Shown: positions 13,947-22,733, counted from the first letter of the stretch. The stretch is 23,036 bases of DNA from Gammaproteobacteria bacterium (GCA_003485905.1 DNHK01000150.1:1-23036); one strand, 5' to 3'. Numbers and translations are program-made. The notes: generated by a model from the sequence alone, not told the origin.

Positions 13947-14174
13947 AAATATAGTTTCCTGATTAAGGGGTTTAATACTAAATAGTTTCAGGCCGTTTTA
14001 ATTGTAATGCCTAGGCTTGTACAGCGCAGCTTTAACATTTAAATGTTGAGACGTGTCATCTTAAATGAGGGGCCTTGCAGGGTTGAGACGGAATATTGTA
14101 GCAAAATCTATCTGTCATAAAAATGCACATATTGCTAATATGTCCGGCCCATAAGATCTTTGAGTAATCGATAA
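13947..14174. promoter_or_regulatory. Divergent control region with a 14-bp palindrome and a 9-bp direct repeat
   Basis: This 228-base gap lies between the minus-strand nine-gene run and the plus-strand cupin run. It contains a perfect palindrome, AACATTTAAATGTT (14034-14047), and two copies of GTTGAGACG (14045-14053 and 14092-14100, 47 bases apart start to start). The first copy overlaps the palindrome's end. TTGAGA at 14093-14098 is a possible plus-strand -35, but the matching -10 is weak. These are plausible operators for a shared regulator, but no regulator is encoded next to them. Confidence 0.35.
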
Positions 14175-15005
14175 ATGCCTGTCCTTATTAATTCTGAAAG
14201 TGTCGATGCCATACCCATGGGCGAAGGCATTACCCGCCAAGCTTTAATTACACCGGAGCGTGTGAATAATGACTGTGTCGTATTAGACCGCTGGAATGTA
14301 AGCGCTGGCGCAAGTACTAAAATTCAAGTCGCCTCGACGGATTTAGCTTGGTTTCAGTTGCTCGAAGGTGAAGCAACCTTAGATGGGTCTGCAGGCCACC
14401 ACCAGTTAAGCGATGCAAATGTGGTTTTCTTGCCGCCTGAATTTGAAGGAACTTTGGAATCAGCCAGCGGGGCAGTAGTGCTATACGCCAGGGTGCCAGA
14501 CGCGGGTCGTTTTGACCCTGCATTTGCGGACTCAAAATTGGAATTCCGATGCGTGGATTGGCGAGCGGAGCCAACGCTTGATTCTGAGCATGATGCTCGC
14601 ACACGAATTTATCTTGTTACGCCAACTCTGTTTGGGACCAAGGCGGTTAAGGGAGAAATGATTATCTATGCTCCAGGCGCGACTGCGTCGACGCATCATC
14701 ACGTTGGTGCAGAGCATTTTCAGTATATTATTAGTGGTAGTGGTACCGCGCTGTTAGGTGACGAGTCTCAGCCCATGCGTGCAGGTGACACCTTATACAA
14801 CTACGAGTATGAGATGCATAATTTTGTTAATGATGGCGACGAGGATCTTGTATTCGTCGAGTACTTTGTGCCAGCAGAGTGTCAAACTATATGGGTGAAC
14901 CCTGAAACGGTTTGCACCTGGTCACCCACGGGCAAGAATATCGATGGCGGCGAGCCTTCCCGCAAAGTTACAGCACATGCGCATGGCGCGGATGTCGACG
15001 CATAA
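14175..15005 (+). CDS. Bicupin protein with a metal site in the C-terminal cupin (276 aa)
   Basis: Two cupin beta-barrels in tandem. The C-terminal barrel has a full metal motif: H174-H175-H176-x3-E180 in STHHHVGAEHFQYIISGSG, and then H215 in YEYEMHNFVNDGD. The N-terminal barrel (about residues 35-105) keeps the cupin shape but lacks the His/Glu ligands, so it is probably structural. The layout resembles gentisate/hydroxynaphthoate-type ring-cleavage dioxygenases and other bicupins, but the sequence does not tell which reaction applies. No signal peptide is visible, so the protein is cytosolic. The start ATG lacks a strong ribosome site. It leads the divergent plus-strand run, followed after 96 bases by an exported hydrolase. 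Confidence 0.8.
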   Translation: MPVLINSESVDAIPMGEGITRQALITPERVNNDCVVLDRWNVSAGASTKIQVASTDLAWFQLLEGEATLDGSAGHHQLSDANVVFLPPEFEGTLESASGAVVLYARVPDAGRFDPAFADSKLEFRCVDWRAEPTLDSEHDARTRIYLVTPTLFGTKAVKGEMIIYAPGATASTHHHVGAEHFQYIISGSGTALLGDESQPMRAGDTLYNYEYEMHNFVNDGDEDLVFVEYFVPAECQTIWVNPETVCTWSPTGKNIDGGEPSRKVTAHAHGADVDA

Positions 15006-15101
15006 AATTAATCGGTCTATATAGATAATAATTCGATTTACCCAGTCCGTAGATCTGAACATTGTGGCGTAAATGCCCACCAACATTGAGGAAGAAATAT
15101 C

Positions 15102-16238
15102 GTGAGAATAGTACCTATTGTTTTTTTTAGTTTGTTGACCGCATTTTCAGTAAGCGCACAACAACCACCATCGACCATACCGACTGTTTCGAATGACAAT
15201 ATTGCCCGACAAGGTGCATTTTATATTGGCGGCAGTTATGTCGGCGAACCCGGAGAAGAAACTATGGGTGGGGCGATGTACGTCGAGGTCATGGTGCCCA
15301 AAGAGATTAAATATCCTTACCCTATCGTTTTATTGCATGGTACTGGGCAGACCGGCTTTGATTGGCTATGGACTCCAGACGGTCGTCCTGGGTGGGCATA
15401 TAATTTTATTGATATGGGTTTCGTAGTGTACCTGCAAGACTATCCTGCTCGAGGTCGCTCGCCATATGTTCCTGCGGTTGATGGTGATTTAAGCATCCGT
15501 ACAGGACCAACACTTGAAAAAATCTTTACTGCCCCGGCAGATGAAGATTTTCCGCAAGCCAAAAACTTCACGCAGTGGCCCGGCACCGGAAAAATGGGCG
15601 ATCCCATTATGGATACGTTTACCCGTACTCAGGTGCAGTACATTGGTGCTCGGCAGGCCGAACTTACCATCGAAGCGAATAAAGCGTTGCTCGATTTAAT
15701 AGACGGGCCAGTCATCCTGCTGACCCATTCTCAAGGCGGTCGATTCGGCTGGAGCATTGCAGATGAACGGCCGGATAATATTAAAGCCATCGTTACTGTT
15801 GAGCCTTCGTCTCCTCCAATTCGAAGCGTGGACCCAGCCAAAGTCGCCTACCGAGAATCTGGTGGTCTATCCTGGGGCGTAGGTAATGTACCGATAACTT
15901 ATGATCCGCCTATAAGTGAGGCATCTGAACTGCAAGTCGAACTGCAGCCTGAAGCAGAGGGTGAGAACCTGATCGCTTGCTATCGTCAAATTGAACCGGC
16001 TAGAACTCTGCCAAACCTACAGGACATTCCGGTGCTGTTCCTTAATGGTGAAGGCGGTTATCACCGAATTTATGATCACTGTCTTGCAAATTGGTTAAAC
16101 CAAGCCGGTGTGTCGACAGAGTACGTACGTCTAGAAGAAGTCGGGCTCCCTGGCAATGGCCATCAGATGATGTTGGAGCTCAACAGTAAGGGTATAGCGG
16201 AGTATATTAGTGGCTGGTTGCATGAGAATGTGAAGTAG
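15102..16238 (+). CDS. Exported alpha/beta hydrolase (378 aa)
   Basis: A serine hydrolase of the alpha/beta fold with a signal peptide (residues 1-19, ending V-S-A). Visible elements are the oxyanion segment VLLHGTGQTG (about 76-85), the nucleophile elbow H-S210-Q-G-G in ILLTHSQGGRFG, and the catalytic His at H354 in GNGHQMM. An acidic residue near FLNGEGG could complete the triad. Substrates would be esters or related bonds in the periplasm. The start is GTG with GAGGAAG at good spacing, and the signal peptide supports it. At 378 residues it is longer than minimal family members; the additional length is a loop region between strands 4 and 6. It sits between the cupin gene and the AKR-like gene. 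Confidence 0.85.
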   Translation: MRIVPIVFFSLLTAFSVSAQQPPSTIPTVSNDNIARQGAFYIGGSYVGEPGEETMGGAMYVEVMVPKEIKYPYPIVLLHGTGQTGFDWLWTPDGRPGWAYNFIDMGFVVYLQDYPARGRSPYVPAVDGDLSIRTGPTLEKIFTAPADEDFPQAKNFTQWPGTGKMGDPIMDTFTRTQVQYIGARQAELTIEANKALLDLIDGPVILLTHSQGGRFGWSIADERPDNIKAIVTVEPSSPPIRSVDPAKVAYRESGGLSWGVGNVPITYDPPISEASELQVELQPEAEGENLIACYRQIEPARTLPNLQDIPVLFLNGEGGYHRIYDHCLANWLNQAGVSTEYVRLEEVGLPGNGHQMMLELNSKGIAEYISGWLHENVK

Positions 16239-16290
16239 TCGCAGTTTTTGTTAATCCGATTAGCTATCGAGTTAAACGTTGACGCCTTTT

Positions 16291-17205
16291 ATGAAATTCA
16301 TTGATCGTAGGCAGTTTCTCTCGGCAGGGGCCAGCGTAGCCCTTGCTTCGACTTATCCTTCGCTTTCCTTTTCACAGGAAGCGATGCAATGGCGTAAAAT
16401 CCCCTCAAGTGGGGAAGAAATTCCCGTTTGCGGATTAGGTTCATCGCCAATTTTTATGTCATTCCCCGAAGGTGGTGAAGATGCAACTGCTTCGGTGATT
16501 CGTGCCATATTCGACATGGGCGGTAGAATGATTGATACGCCATCTTTCCTTCGCGATACCGATCCCGTGCTCGGTCAAACTTTAAGTGGGATGGGCCTTT
16601 TGGAAGAGTCATTTCTATCAGCGAAGATTACCGTGCGAGGTAGAGAGGCAGGTGATCGTCATCTACAGCGATTACAAGCAGCACTCGGAAAAACACCGCT
16701 AGACTTATTGATGATCCACAATATGATGGATTTAAGCTCTCATTGGCCTACCCTAAAGGAGTGGAAAGAGTCCGGGAGGGCTCGGTACATTGGCGTCACT
16801 CAGACTGAGCGCGTGGCGGATGATGCACTGGTCAAGTTAATGGAGACCGGTGAGGTAGATATGCTCCAGGTTAACTACTCGATACAGGAGCCGCAAGCAG
16901 CGGACCGCATACTCCCAGCCGCGATGGATAATGGGGTGGCAATTGTAACAATCCGGCCCTTCAGCAATGGACGCTACTTTGGTGTTGTCGGTGGGCGAGA
17001 GTTACCGGAATGGGTGGCGGAGTTTGATTGTGAGTCTTGGGCGCAGTTTGCATTAAAGTTCATCCTGTCTCACCCTGCAGTAACCTGCGCACTTTCAGAA
17101 ACCAGTAAGCCACACCATGTGGTCGATAATATGCGTTCTGGGTATGGCAAATTACCAGATGAAGACATGCGCCAGCGTATGTATGACTATTTGTGGGGCC
17201 TCTAG
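16291..17205 (+). CDS. Tat-exported aldo/keto reductase-like protein lacking the catalytic Tyr (304 aa)
   Basis: An aldo/keto-reductase TIM barrel carrying a twin-arginine signal (I-D-R-R-Q-F-L-S, then an Ala/Ser-rich core to about residue 28). The catalytic tetrad is incomplete. D82 (M-I-D-T), K112 (S-A-K-I) and H143 (L-M-I-H) are present, but the residue five after D82, normally Tyr, is L87. Oxidoreduction by the usual mechanism is therefore doubtful, and the protein may bind a ligand or use a different chemistry. The ATG at 16291 is preferred over the TTG at 16279 because it starts the Tat signal with a normal n-region. No strong ribosome site is visible. It lies 52 bases after the hydrolase, most likely in the same transcript. 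Confidence 0.82.
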   Translation: MKFIDRRQFLSAGASVALASTYPSLSFSQEAMQWRKIPSSGEEIPVCGLGSSPIFMSFPEGGEDATASVIRAIFDMGGRMIDTPSFLRDTDPVLGQTLSGMGLLEESFLSAKITVRGREAGDRHLQRLQAALGKTPLDLLMIHNMMDLSSHWPTLKEWKESGRARYIGVTQTERVADDALVKLMETGEVDMLQVNYSIQEPQAADRILPAAMDNGVAIVTIRPFSNGRYFGVVGGRELPEWVAEFDCESWAQFALKFILSHPAVTCALSETSKPHHVVDNMRSGYGKLPDEDMRQRMYDYLWGL

Positions 17206-17317
17206 AGTTCTTCGGGGCGCGTTAATTCTCAGATTGCATGGCGTTGAAATAGATTTTTAATAAGCTATTTGATCGGGACCTATTGAATTAACCAAACAAG
17301 AGCGCATTTTCATATAA

Positions 17318-18193
17318 ATGAGTTTATGCGCACTATTCCATTCTGCCCTCCCTGCGAGATGCTACGAGTTTAATCTGGTATTACAGGCTGTGCGCATTGA
17401 TAGCGAAGTTGTCGCTAGCGACGGCCGCTATTATTTGTTGGTTGACGAGGCAGTTGCGGCAGAGGCCTACAGCCAATTAAAACTGTATGTCGAAGAAAAT
17501 GCACCTGAGGAAATACTTTCGCAGCCGCTCAGGCCAATCTCAAAAGGGTTTGCCGGAGCATATCTATATGGTTTGGTATTGCTGATAATCGGTGCGTTAA
17601 AAAGTACAAATGCACTGAATCTTCATTGGCAAATTAATGGGCTCGCCCATTCGGTAAAAATAATGCAAGGTGAATGGTGGCGTACGATCACCGCACTAGC
17701 TTTACACGCAGACGCAGCCCACCTTGCGGGTAATATCGGGTTTGGCGCACTATTTGGAATACTGGTGTCGCAATATATAGGCAGCGGTGCGGCTTGGTTT
17801 ACCATTTTAGTGGCTGGTGCATTGGGTAATGGTCTCAATGCTGATTGGTATCAAACGACACATCTTTCTATTGGTGCATCAACAATGGTATTCGCCGCAT
17901 TGGGCATCCTTGGTGTTTTCGCTATAAACAATGGACAGAATTATTCTAGAGCTCATTTTCGCAGATGGGCGCCGTTCATAGCGACTTTTGCGCTGCTAGG
18001 GTTTATTGGCACTGCTGGGGAGCGTACAGATATTATGGCTCACCTATCTGGCTACATTTGCGGGTGCCTAAGCGGAATCGTCTGGGTATTCTTGTTACGT
18101 CGTGGTTTCGAAAATATCCCCGCCCAATACGTTTTCGGCTTGGCTAGTATTGCATTGGTTTGTTTGGCTTGGGTGCTGGCTTTTGTAGGATAA
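17318..18193 (+). CDS. Rhomboid-family intramembrane serine protease (291 aa)
   Basis: A rhomboid protease that would cut transmembrane segments inside the inner membrane. The catalytic elements are all visible. H130-x4-H135-L-x-x-N139 lies in one helix, the nucleophile S188 sits in S-I-G-A-S-T, and H242 is in D-I-M-A-H-L-S-G-Y. A soluble N-terminal part of about 70 residues precedes the first membrane helix (residues 80-97). About six or seven membrane helices follow. The ATG has no strong Shine-Dalgarno before it. It starts 112 bases after the AKR-like gene, so co-transcription is possible but weaker than within the rest of the run. It is probably an ordinary housekeeping neighbour rather than part of the pathway. 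Confidence 0.85.
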   Translation: MSLCALFHSALPARCYEFNLVLQAVRIDSEVVASDGRYYLLVDEAVAAEAYSQLKLYVEENAPEEILSQPLRPISKGFAGAYLYGLVLLIIGALKSTNALNLHWQINGLAHSVKIMQGEWWRTITALALHADAAHLAGNIGFGALFGILVSQYIGSGAAWFTILVAGALGNGLNADWYQTTHLSIGASTMVFAALGILGVFAINNGQNYSRAHFRRWAPFIATFALLGFIGTAGERTDIMAHLSGYICGCLSGIVWVFLLRRGFENIPAQYVFGLASIALVCLAWVLAFVG

Positions 18194-18203
18194 GTGTAGA
18201 ACC

Positions 18204-18247
18204 GAAGCATAGCTCAAAGGTTTAAAGGCTTCGTTTGCTTAGCAAAC
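18204..18247. terminator. Possible bidirectional terminator between converging genes
   Basis: The short gap between the rhomboid and cytochrome genes, which converge, holds two inverted repeats. One is GTTTGC-TTA-GCAAAC (18233-18247). The other is a wider GAAGC...GCTTC pair (18204-18208 with 18228-18232). No clean T-run follows on either strand, so the call is weak. Confidence 0.3.
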
Positions 18248-18253
18248 ATGTTC

Positions 18254-18724
18254 TCACCAAATAAATTCTTCGTCGTAGCCAGGCACCAAACTGTAACGAG
18301 AATTTAAAAATTTGACCAAGTCGATAAGCTCAGAGACTTTCATATCCTGGTTTCCATTGTGCATAGGTGACGTTCTAATGTTGCGACGCTCAGATATTGG
18401 AAACTGCTCCAGGTAACGCTCCGAGAGTTGATAGTTTGGGTTTATTATAGAAGTTGCCAGATCAGCGTAAGTTTTAGCAAAAAACAACTCACCACCCAGC
18501 TCGACTTCAATTGGCATTTGTCCTTCAAAAGGCGGTAATTCGTAATCTCTGATGGTGTGGCATTCAATGCATTGCATGGCGATAAACGCTTGCTCCCCAA
18601 GCTGAATATTCCCCTGTTCCACCGGAAATCTAAATTCAGAAACGTAGTCTGGGTGGGTTACGCACGCGCTGAGCGAAGCGATAAATATCGAGCCAATAGC
18701 AAACAATGATTGTCGAGTTTTCAT
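18254..18724 (-). CDS. Lipoprotein mono-haem cytochrome c (156 aa)
   Basis: A small c-type cytochrome tethered by lipid. The signal ends in the lipobox A-S-L-S-A-C21. One haem attachment site, C52-I-E-C55-H56, is followed by a compact domain. The likely distal Met is M121 or M128 in the TSPMHNGNQDM stretch, and a C-terminal helix (ELIDLVKFLNSRY) is typical of class I cytochromes. It would carry electrons in the periplasm at the membrane. It stands alone on the minus strand and diverges from the TctC-type gene. The pattern 'A-M-Q-C-x-x-C-H-T-I' is reminiscent of SoxX-like and other short cytochromes, but no sox gene is nearby. Confidence 0.85.
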   Translation of the reverse strand: MKTRQSLFAIGSIFIASLSACVTHPDYVSEFRFPVEQGNIQLGEQAFIAMQCIECHTIRDYELPPFEGQMPIEVELGGELFFAKTYADLATSIINPNYQLSERYLEQFPISERRNIRTSPMHNGNQDMKVSELIDLVKFLNSRYSLVPGYDEEFIW

Positions 18725-18856
18725 ATATTTTATTATTTGATAGGTTTCAATAGTTCATAAGGCCAGAAGAGATAATGCGCGTATTTGAATACTTTGGTTT
18801 GATCTGTATGAACCAGAACGACGAATTATGAAGGTTGAATTAGAGGGGTGACTTAA

Positions 18857-18899
18857 AACGCTATGAGCGTTACTTTGTTAGAATCAGCTTGAGAGATTC
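18857..18899. promoter_or_regulatory. Inverted repeats upstream of the TctC-type gene
   Basis: Two short inverted repeats lie 40 to 80 bases before the TctC-type start: AACGC-TATGA-GCGTT (18857-18871) and GAATC...GATTC (18881-18885 with 18895-18899). They could be operators or leader hairpins in the 213-base divergent gap. There is no independent support. Confidence 0.25.
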
Positions 18900-18937
18900 A
18901 ATCGTCCGTACCAAGTTGGTAAATTGCGAGGGTAAAC

Positions 18938-19921
18938 ATGAGGAAACACATGACAGATTTCAATAATATTCGTAGAACACTAGTTAGCCTTCTTTTGACA
19001 GGTTTCATTTTTATCTATTCAGCCGTATCTGGGGCGCAGAGCGATTCCATTCAGCTCCTAAACGCATTTGGAGAGCCCGGTTCTTCTTCTAAGACAGCAA
19101 AGATAATTGCGCCCAAGTTAGAGGAGTATCTGAATAGCGCAGTTGAACTAAAATATAGCCAGGGACGCAACGCTGGTGTTGGCGCGCCTGCTGATGGCAA
19201 AACTATGGTGATGTCTACTATCGGGCTAATGGCACTTCTTCCTGGTGTCGTACCAGATTATCCGGTTAACTCTCTAACCGATTTGCGACCGATTACGCGT
19301 ACTACGGGAACGCCAGATATGCTGGTTATACGTTCAGGTTTAGGCATTAACACCATCGAAGAACTTATTGCTTATACCAATGAAAACCCTGATGCGTTGA
19401 AGTACTTTCACGTTGCGCCAACCAGCATTCATCGCCTGGAATTTGCCGCAATATTTGGAGAGCTCGGTGTGCGTGCAACGCTGGACACGAGCCGGTCAAA
19501 TGGCAATGACGACGGTATGGCAGGAATTACCGATGGCACTTTAGACCTTATGGCGAGCACTTCGCCTTATATGACCCAACTGATCAGCTCGGGAGCGGCC
19601 GTACCGCTAGCCGTTATTCACCCGACTCGAATGCCTTTGTTTCCGGATGTTCCCACCTTATTGGAGTTAGGAGCGACGACAATGTCATCGGGCTCTTGGG
19701 CAGGTGTCTTTGCACCAGGCGGAACTTCCGATGAAGATGCAGATCGTTTTTACAAAGCGCTGGAATTTGCCATGGACGATCCTGAAGTTGTCGCGGCGAT
19801 TGGTGCGTTGGGAATGGAGGTAAACCTTAGTGAGTCCCCAGCAGAATTTTCGAGTTTTATAGAATCGGAAATGCAGCGCCTAAGGTCAGCCGCAGAGCAG
19901 TACGATTTTAGAACAGATTAG
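18938..19921 (+). CDS. Orphan TctC/Bug-family extracytoplasmic solute-binding protein (327 aa)
   Basis: A periplasmic binding protein of the tripartite tricarboxylate transporter (TctC/Bug) family. A signal peptide with core L-V-S-L-L-L-T-G-F-I-F-I-Y ends near V-S-G-A. The two-lobed body has family landmarks: N-S-L-T-D-L-R-P-I-T near the first lobe, NTIEELIAYTNENP, a G-x-x-D-L-M-A-S-T segment, and PLAVIHPTRMPLFPDVPTLLELG, followed by S-G-S-W-A-G-V-F-A-P. Members bind carboxylates or aromatic acids. CGAGGG precedes the ATG at 18938; an alternative ATG at 18950 would trim four residues. No TctA or TctB membrane gene is present in the window, which is common for Bug-type expansions. Confidence 0.85.
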   Translation: MRKHMTDFNNIRRTLVSLLLTGFIFIYSAVSGAQSDSIQLLNAFGEPGSSSKTAKIIAPKLEEYLNSAVELKYSQGRNAGVGAPADGKTMVMSTIGLMALLPGVVPDYPVNSLTDLRPITRTTGTPDMLVIRSGLGINTIEELIAYTNENPDALKYFHVAPTSIHRLEFAAIFGELGVRATLDTSRSNGNDDGMAGITDGTLDLMASTSPYMTQLISSGAAVPLAVIHPTRMPLFPDVPTLLELGATTMSSGSWAGVFAPGGTSDEDADRFYKALEFAMDDPEVVAAIGALGMEVNLSESPAEFSSFIESEMQRLRSAAEQYDFRTD

Positions 19922-19998
19922 TGCGTGCAAAATGAGACGACGAGTTAGAGCACTTTTTGGTGCAAGCTACAAAAAACATGAGAAAGCTAGTGGAGGAT

Positions 19999-20934
19999 AT
20001 GGTGCTCTTGATTAATCGTTTGTTGGTAATTTCTGCAGTATTTATTTTTGGTTCTTATGGCATCGTGTATGCGCACCATTCGCATGGCAACTACCAAATA
20101 GGCGAGGAAATTACGGTCCAGGGTGTGGTGACAGAGTTTCATTTTGCGAATCCTCATGTCTGGGTGTTTATGGATGTAGAAAATGAACAGGGTAAAGTGG
20201 AGTAATGGGCGCTTGAAGGCGGCGGAGCTGCTGGTTTTAAACGCGCGGGTTGGGCTGGCATAGCATCGGGAGACGGGCTCACAGTTACCTGCACACCAAC
20301 TCGTGACGGTGATAATGGCTGCTTTATCAATGATGTGCAGATTGATTCCTCGAATGCTCAGGCTGCCGCAGAGCCAGAATGGGTCAATATGGCTTATCCA
20401 GAACAGTTATTTAGCGCTAATTTCCCGAACCAACCTACGGTTAGTGAGATGCCCTACCTTTCAGAATACGGTGGCACTTTTCCTTCCACTATTTATCAAG
20501 CTCAAGAAGGGGAAAACCACTATTCAGTGACCGTGGTTGATTTCTCCGCGGCTAAAGATGTTTACTTGCGAATGGCTGACGAGGTAAATGTTTCCGGGGT
20601 GCATAACTTCTGGCTTTACGATCAAATGGGTTCGGTCGCGTATGCAGCACAGCAGTTCAGATTGCGCGGTGGAGACGTTACCTATGATGCCTGGCATCAT
20701 GTTGACTTTATTGGCGGACATCAGCTCTTTCTTACTAATGCGGATCAAACCCGTACTTACGCCGGTATATATAGGCACGCGGATAGGCTATACATATTAG
20801 AGGCAACGGTAGCAGCCGGCACGCCGCCTCAAGGTGTGTTTCAACAATCGCTAACCATATTAGACGAAGAGGGTAAGCGCATTCGTTATGACCTGCAGCC
20901 GGATCACTCCAGAGTTCGGGTTGCAGCGGATTAA
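19999..20934 (+). pseudogene. DUF6152-like exported protein with C-terminal domain, interrupted by TAA at 20203
   Basis: A signal peptide ends in A-H-H-S, the hallmark of small exported OB-like proteins (DUF6152-type), with TVQGVVTEFHFANPHVWVFM following. An in-frame TAA (20203-20205) then comes exactly where relatives read '(E/x)-W-A-L-E-G-G'. The frame resumes at once with W-A-L-E-G-G and runs unbroken to 20934, adding about 240 codons. The second part (from about 20375) is a separate domain beginning E-W-V-N-M-A-Y-P-E-Q-L-F-S-A-N-F-P, of unknown role. A single-base change such as GAA or CAA to TAA explains the stop. TAA does not encode selenocysteine. I chose the ATG at 19999 (GGAGG just before; GTG at 20002 is equally possible). 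It is either a recent pseudogene, a sequencing error, or two separate polypeptides. Confidence 0.7.
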
Positions 20935-21916
20935 AATTTGCTTGAAGTTTATCGCCGTCTTTTTCGGCTTTTTATTGTTAGCTAATCCGCTGCAAGCGCA
21001 TCATAGCCGTTCAGCTTTTGATACCGCTTCAGTTATCACCTACGAAGGTATTGTTCGAGAAGTCGCCTGGCGTAGCCCGCATGTTTATATTTCGATTGAT
21101 CTAGAGGATGGCGGGGAATGGCACTTTGAGTCAGATTCGATTCCCATACTGATAAGAAGTGGATGGACTGATCGATCAGTGGTCGTCGGAGAGCACATCG
21201 TGGTTGAAGGCAACCCAGGTAGAAAACCGAGTGAACGCGCTTCGCTATTAGTTTCGGTTCTTAAGGATGACGGCACAGTGTTAACCCCAAGATCACACTT
21301 CCAGAAAGATTCCAGAGAGCTACAAGCCAGATCAGGGGCTAGATCTCTAGCGGGTGTTTGGGAACTGCCTTATGGAGATTATGGGGACTATTTTGTAAGT
21401 TGGGGGGTGGTGGAACTGACAGAAGCCGGAGCGTCAGCTCAAGCACTTTTCACGCCATCGGCATTACCTACCGGGACCTGTATTGGCACACCTACGCCCA
21501 TGCTACTTGCCATGCCGTACTTAAGTGAAATTGAACTGCAGGAGGATATCGCCTACATCCGGAGTGAATTCTTCAACACCGAGCGAATCATTTACCTCGA
21601 TGGTCGTGGCCATCCAGAGAACGGCGTCCGCACGAACCAGGGGCATTCCATTGGTCGATGGGAGGGCGAAGATCTGATTATTGATACTCGCCTCTTCGAG
21701 GATCACCCCGCCCCAATGCGAAGTACTAACGAAGGTGTACCGTCCGGGGCACACAAACATGTAATAGAGCGATTCTCACTTAGCGATGATGGCAGTAGGG
21801 TAAAGATAGAGGTCTTCCTTGAGGATCCAGAATTCCTCGCTACGCCGTTTCAGGCGACTTTGGAGTGGGCATATGTTGCTGATTTTGAGTTATCGAACTA
21901 TAGCTGCGTACCGTGA
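20888..21916 (+). CDS. DUF6152-like exported protein with long C-terminal region (342 aa)
   Basis: The signal peptide (L-K-F-I-A-V-F-F-G-F-L-L-L core) ends at Q-A before H-H-S. An OB-like domain follows, with ITYEGIVREVAWRSPHVYISI and V-V-V-E-G-N-P-G-R-K-P-S. The C-terminal 200 residues include LAGVWELPYGDYG, TGTCIGTPTPMLLAMPY, RIIYLDGRGHP, S-I-G-R-W-E-G-E-D-L-I-I-D-T and FEDHPAPMRSTNEGVP, a pattern seen in other exported proteins of this group. Its function is unknown to me. The frame's ATG overlaps the preceding gene by 47 bases. TTG codons at 20921 or 20942 would give a more compact signal peptide and are real alternatives. Overlap with the previous gene indicates a shared transcript. It is a paralogue of its neighbours at 19999 and 22734. 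Confidence 0.75.
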   Translation: MTCSRITPEFGLQRIKICLKFIAVFFGFLLLANPLQAHHSRSAFDTASVITYEGIVREVAWRSPHVYISIDLEDGGEWHFESDSIPILIRSGWTDRSVVVGEHIVVEGNPGRKPSERASLLVSVLKDDGTVLTPRSHFQKDSRELQARSGARSLAGVWELPYGDYGDYFVSWGVVELTEAGASAQALFTPSALPTGTCIGTPTPMLLAMPYLSEIELQEDIAYIRSEFFNTERIIYLDGRGHPENGVRTNQGHSIGRWEGEDLIIDTRLFEDHPAPMRSTNEGVPSGAHKHVIERFSLSDDGSRVKIEVFLEDPEFLATPFQATLEWAYVADFELSNYSCVP

Positions 21917-22068
21917 TTGAATCACCGAGGAATACTGCTGGGTAGAGCGGTTTTCGCTCCGCATTAAATGTGGTTTACAGGCATACAATCTAGTCGAATC
22001 TTGCATTAGAATAGCCGACCGAAAATCACCTACAAATTCTTCAGCGCTTCAAAGGAGCATATCAAGAC

Positions 22069-22650
22069 ATGGCAATTACCCTCCCAGAACTACCGTACGC
22101 AATGGACGCACTTGCACCACATATTTCCCAGGAAACTCTGGAGTATCATTACGGTAAGCATCACGCATCTTACGTTGGCAAACTTGCCAAGCTTATAGAA
22201 GGCACCGAACACGAAAACTCAGATCTCGAAACCATCGTTAGAAATTCTGACGGTGGAGTATTTAATAACGCCGCTCAAATATGGAACCATTCTTTCTATT
22301 GGAATTGCTTGAGCCCAAATGGTGGTGGTGCAGCTGAAGGTTCAATTGCTGAGGCGATAAAGCAGTCCTTTGGATCTTTTGATGCTTTTAAAGAGGCTTT
22401 TACGACTAGCGCCTTGACTAACTTCGGTTCGAGTTGGACTTGGTTGGTGCAGAACGCTGATGGTGGAGTTGAAATTGTTAATACCAGTAATGCTGCCACT
22501 CCGTTAACCGATTCGAGCGTTACCCCATTGCTTACCGTAGATTTGTGGGAGCACGCTTATTACATCGATTACCGTAATTCACGCCCAAATTATATGGCAG
22601 CGTTTTGGAGCTTGGTAAATTGGGACTTCGTTAACGACAATCTAGCTTAG
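22069..22650 (+). CDS. sodB: Iron superoxide dismutase SodB (193 aa)
   Basis: A Fe-dependent superoxide dismutase that converts superoxide to hydrogen peroxide and oxygen in the cytosol. All four metal ligands are in the expected places: H27 (YHYGKHH region), H74 (QIWNHSFYW), D158 and H162 ([11 protein letters not shown]). Q70 in NNAAQIWNH is diagnostic of the Fe rather than the Mn enzyme. Length and both ends match SodB proteins. AAGGAGC precedes the ATG. There is no signal peptide. It sits between two AHHS-type exported protein genes with which it has no evident functional link. The 152-base gap upstream contains a short GAGCG-GTTTT-CGCTC hairpin (21945-21959) without a T-run. Confidence 0.95.
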   Translation: MAITLPELPYAMDALAPHISQETLEYHYGKHHASYVGKLAKLIEGTEHENSDLETIVRNSDGGVFNNAAQIWNHSFYWNCLSPNGGGAAEGSIAEAIKQSFGSFDAFKEAFTTSALTNFGSSWTWLVQNADGGVEIVNTSNAATPLTDSSVTPLLTVDLWEHAYYIDYRNSRPNYMAAFWSLVNWDFVNDNLA

Positions 22651-22733
22651 CTCTACCGGACCAATCCGCGTTTCTTGAGATAGCTTTCTTTGTGAAATGT
22701 TAAAGGTTCAACTGAAAATGAGAATAGTGAACA

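Noticed and set aside
20203-20205. The in-frame TAA of the DUF6152-like gene as a second recoded codon
   Set aside because: TAA is not used for selenocysteine and the aligned residue in relatives is not Cys, so mutation or error is simpler.
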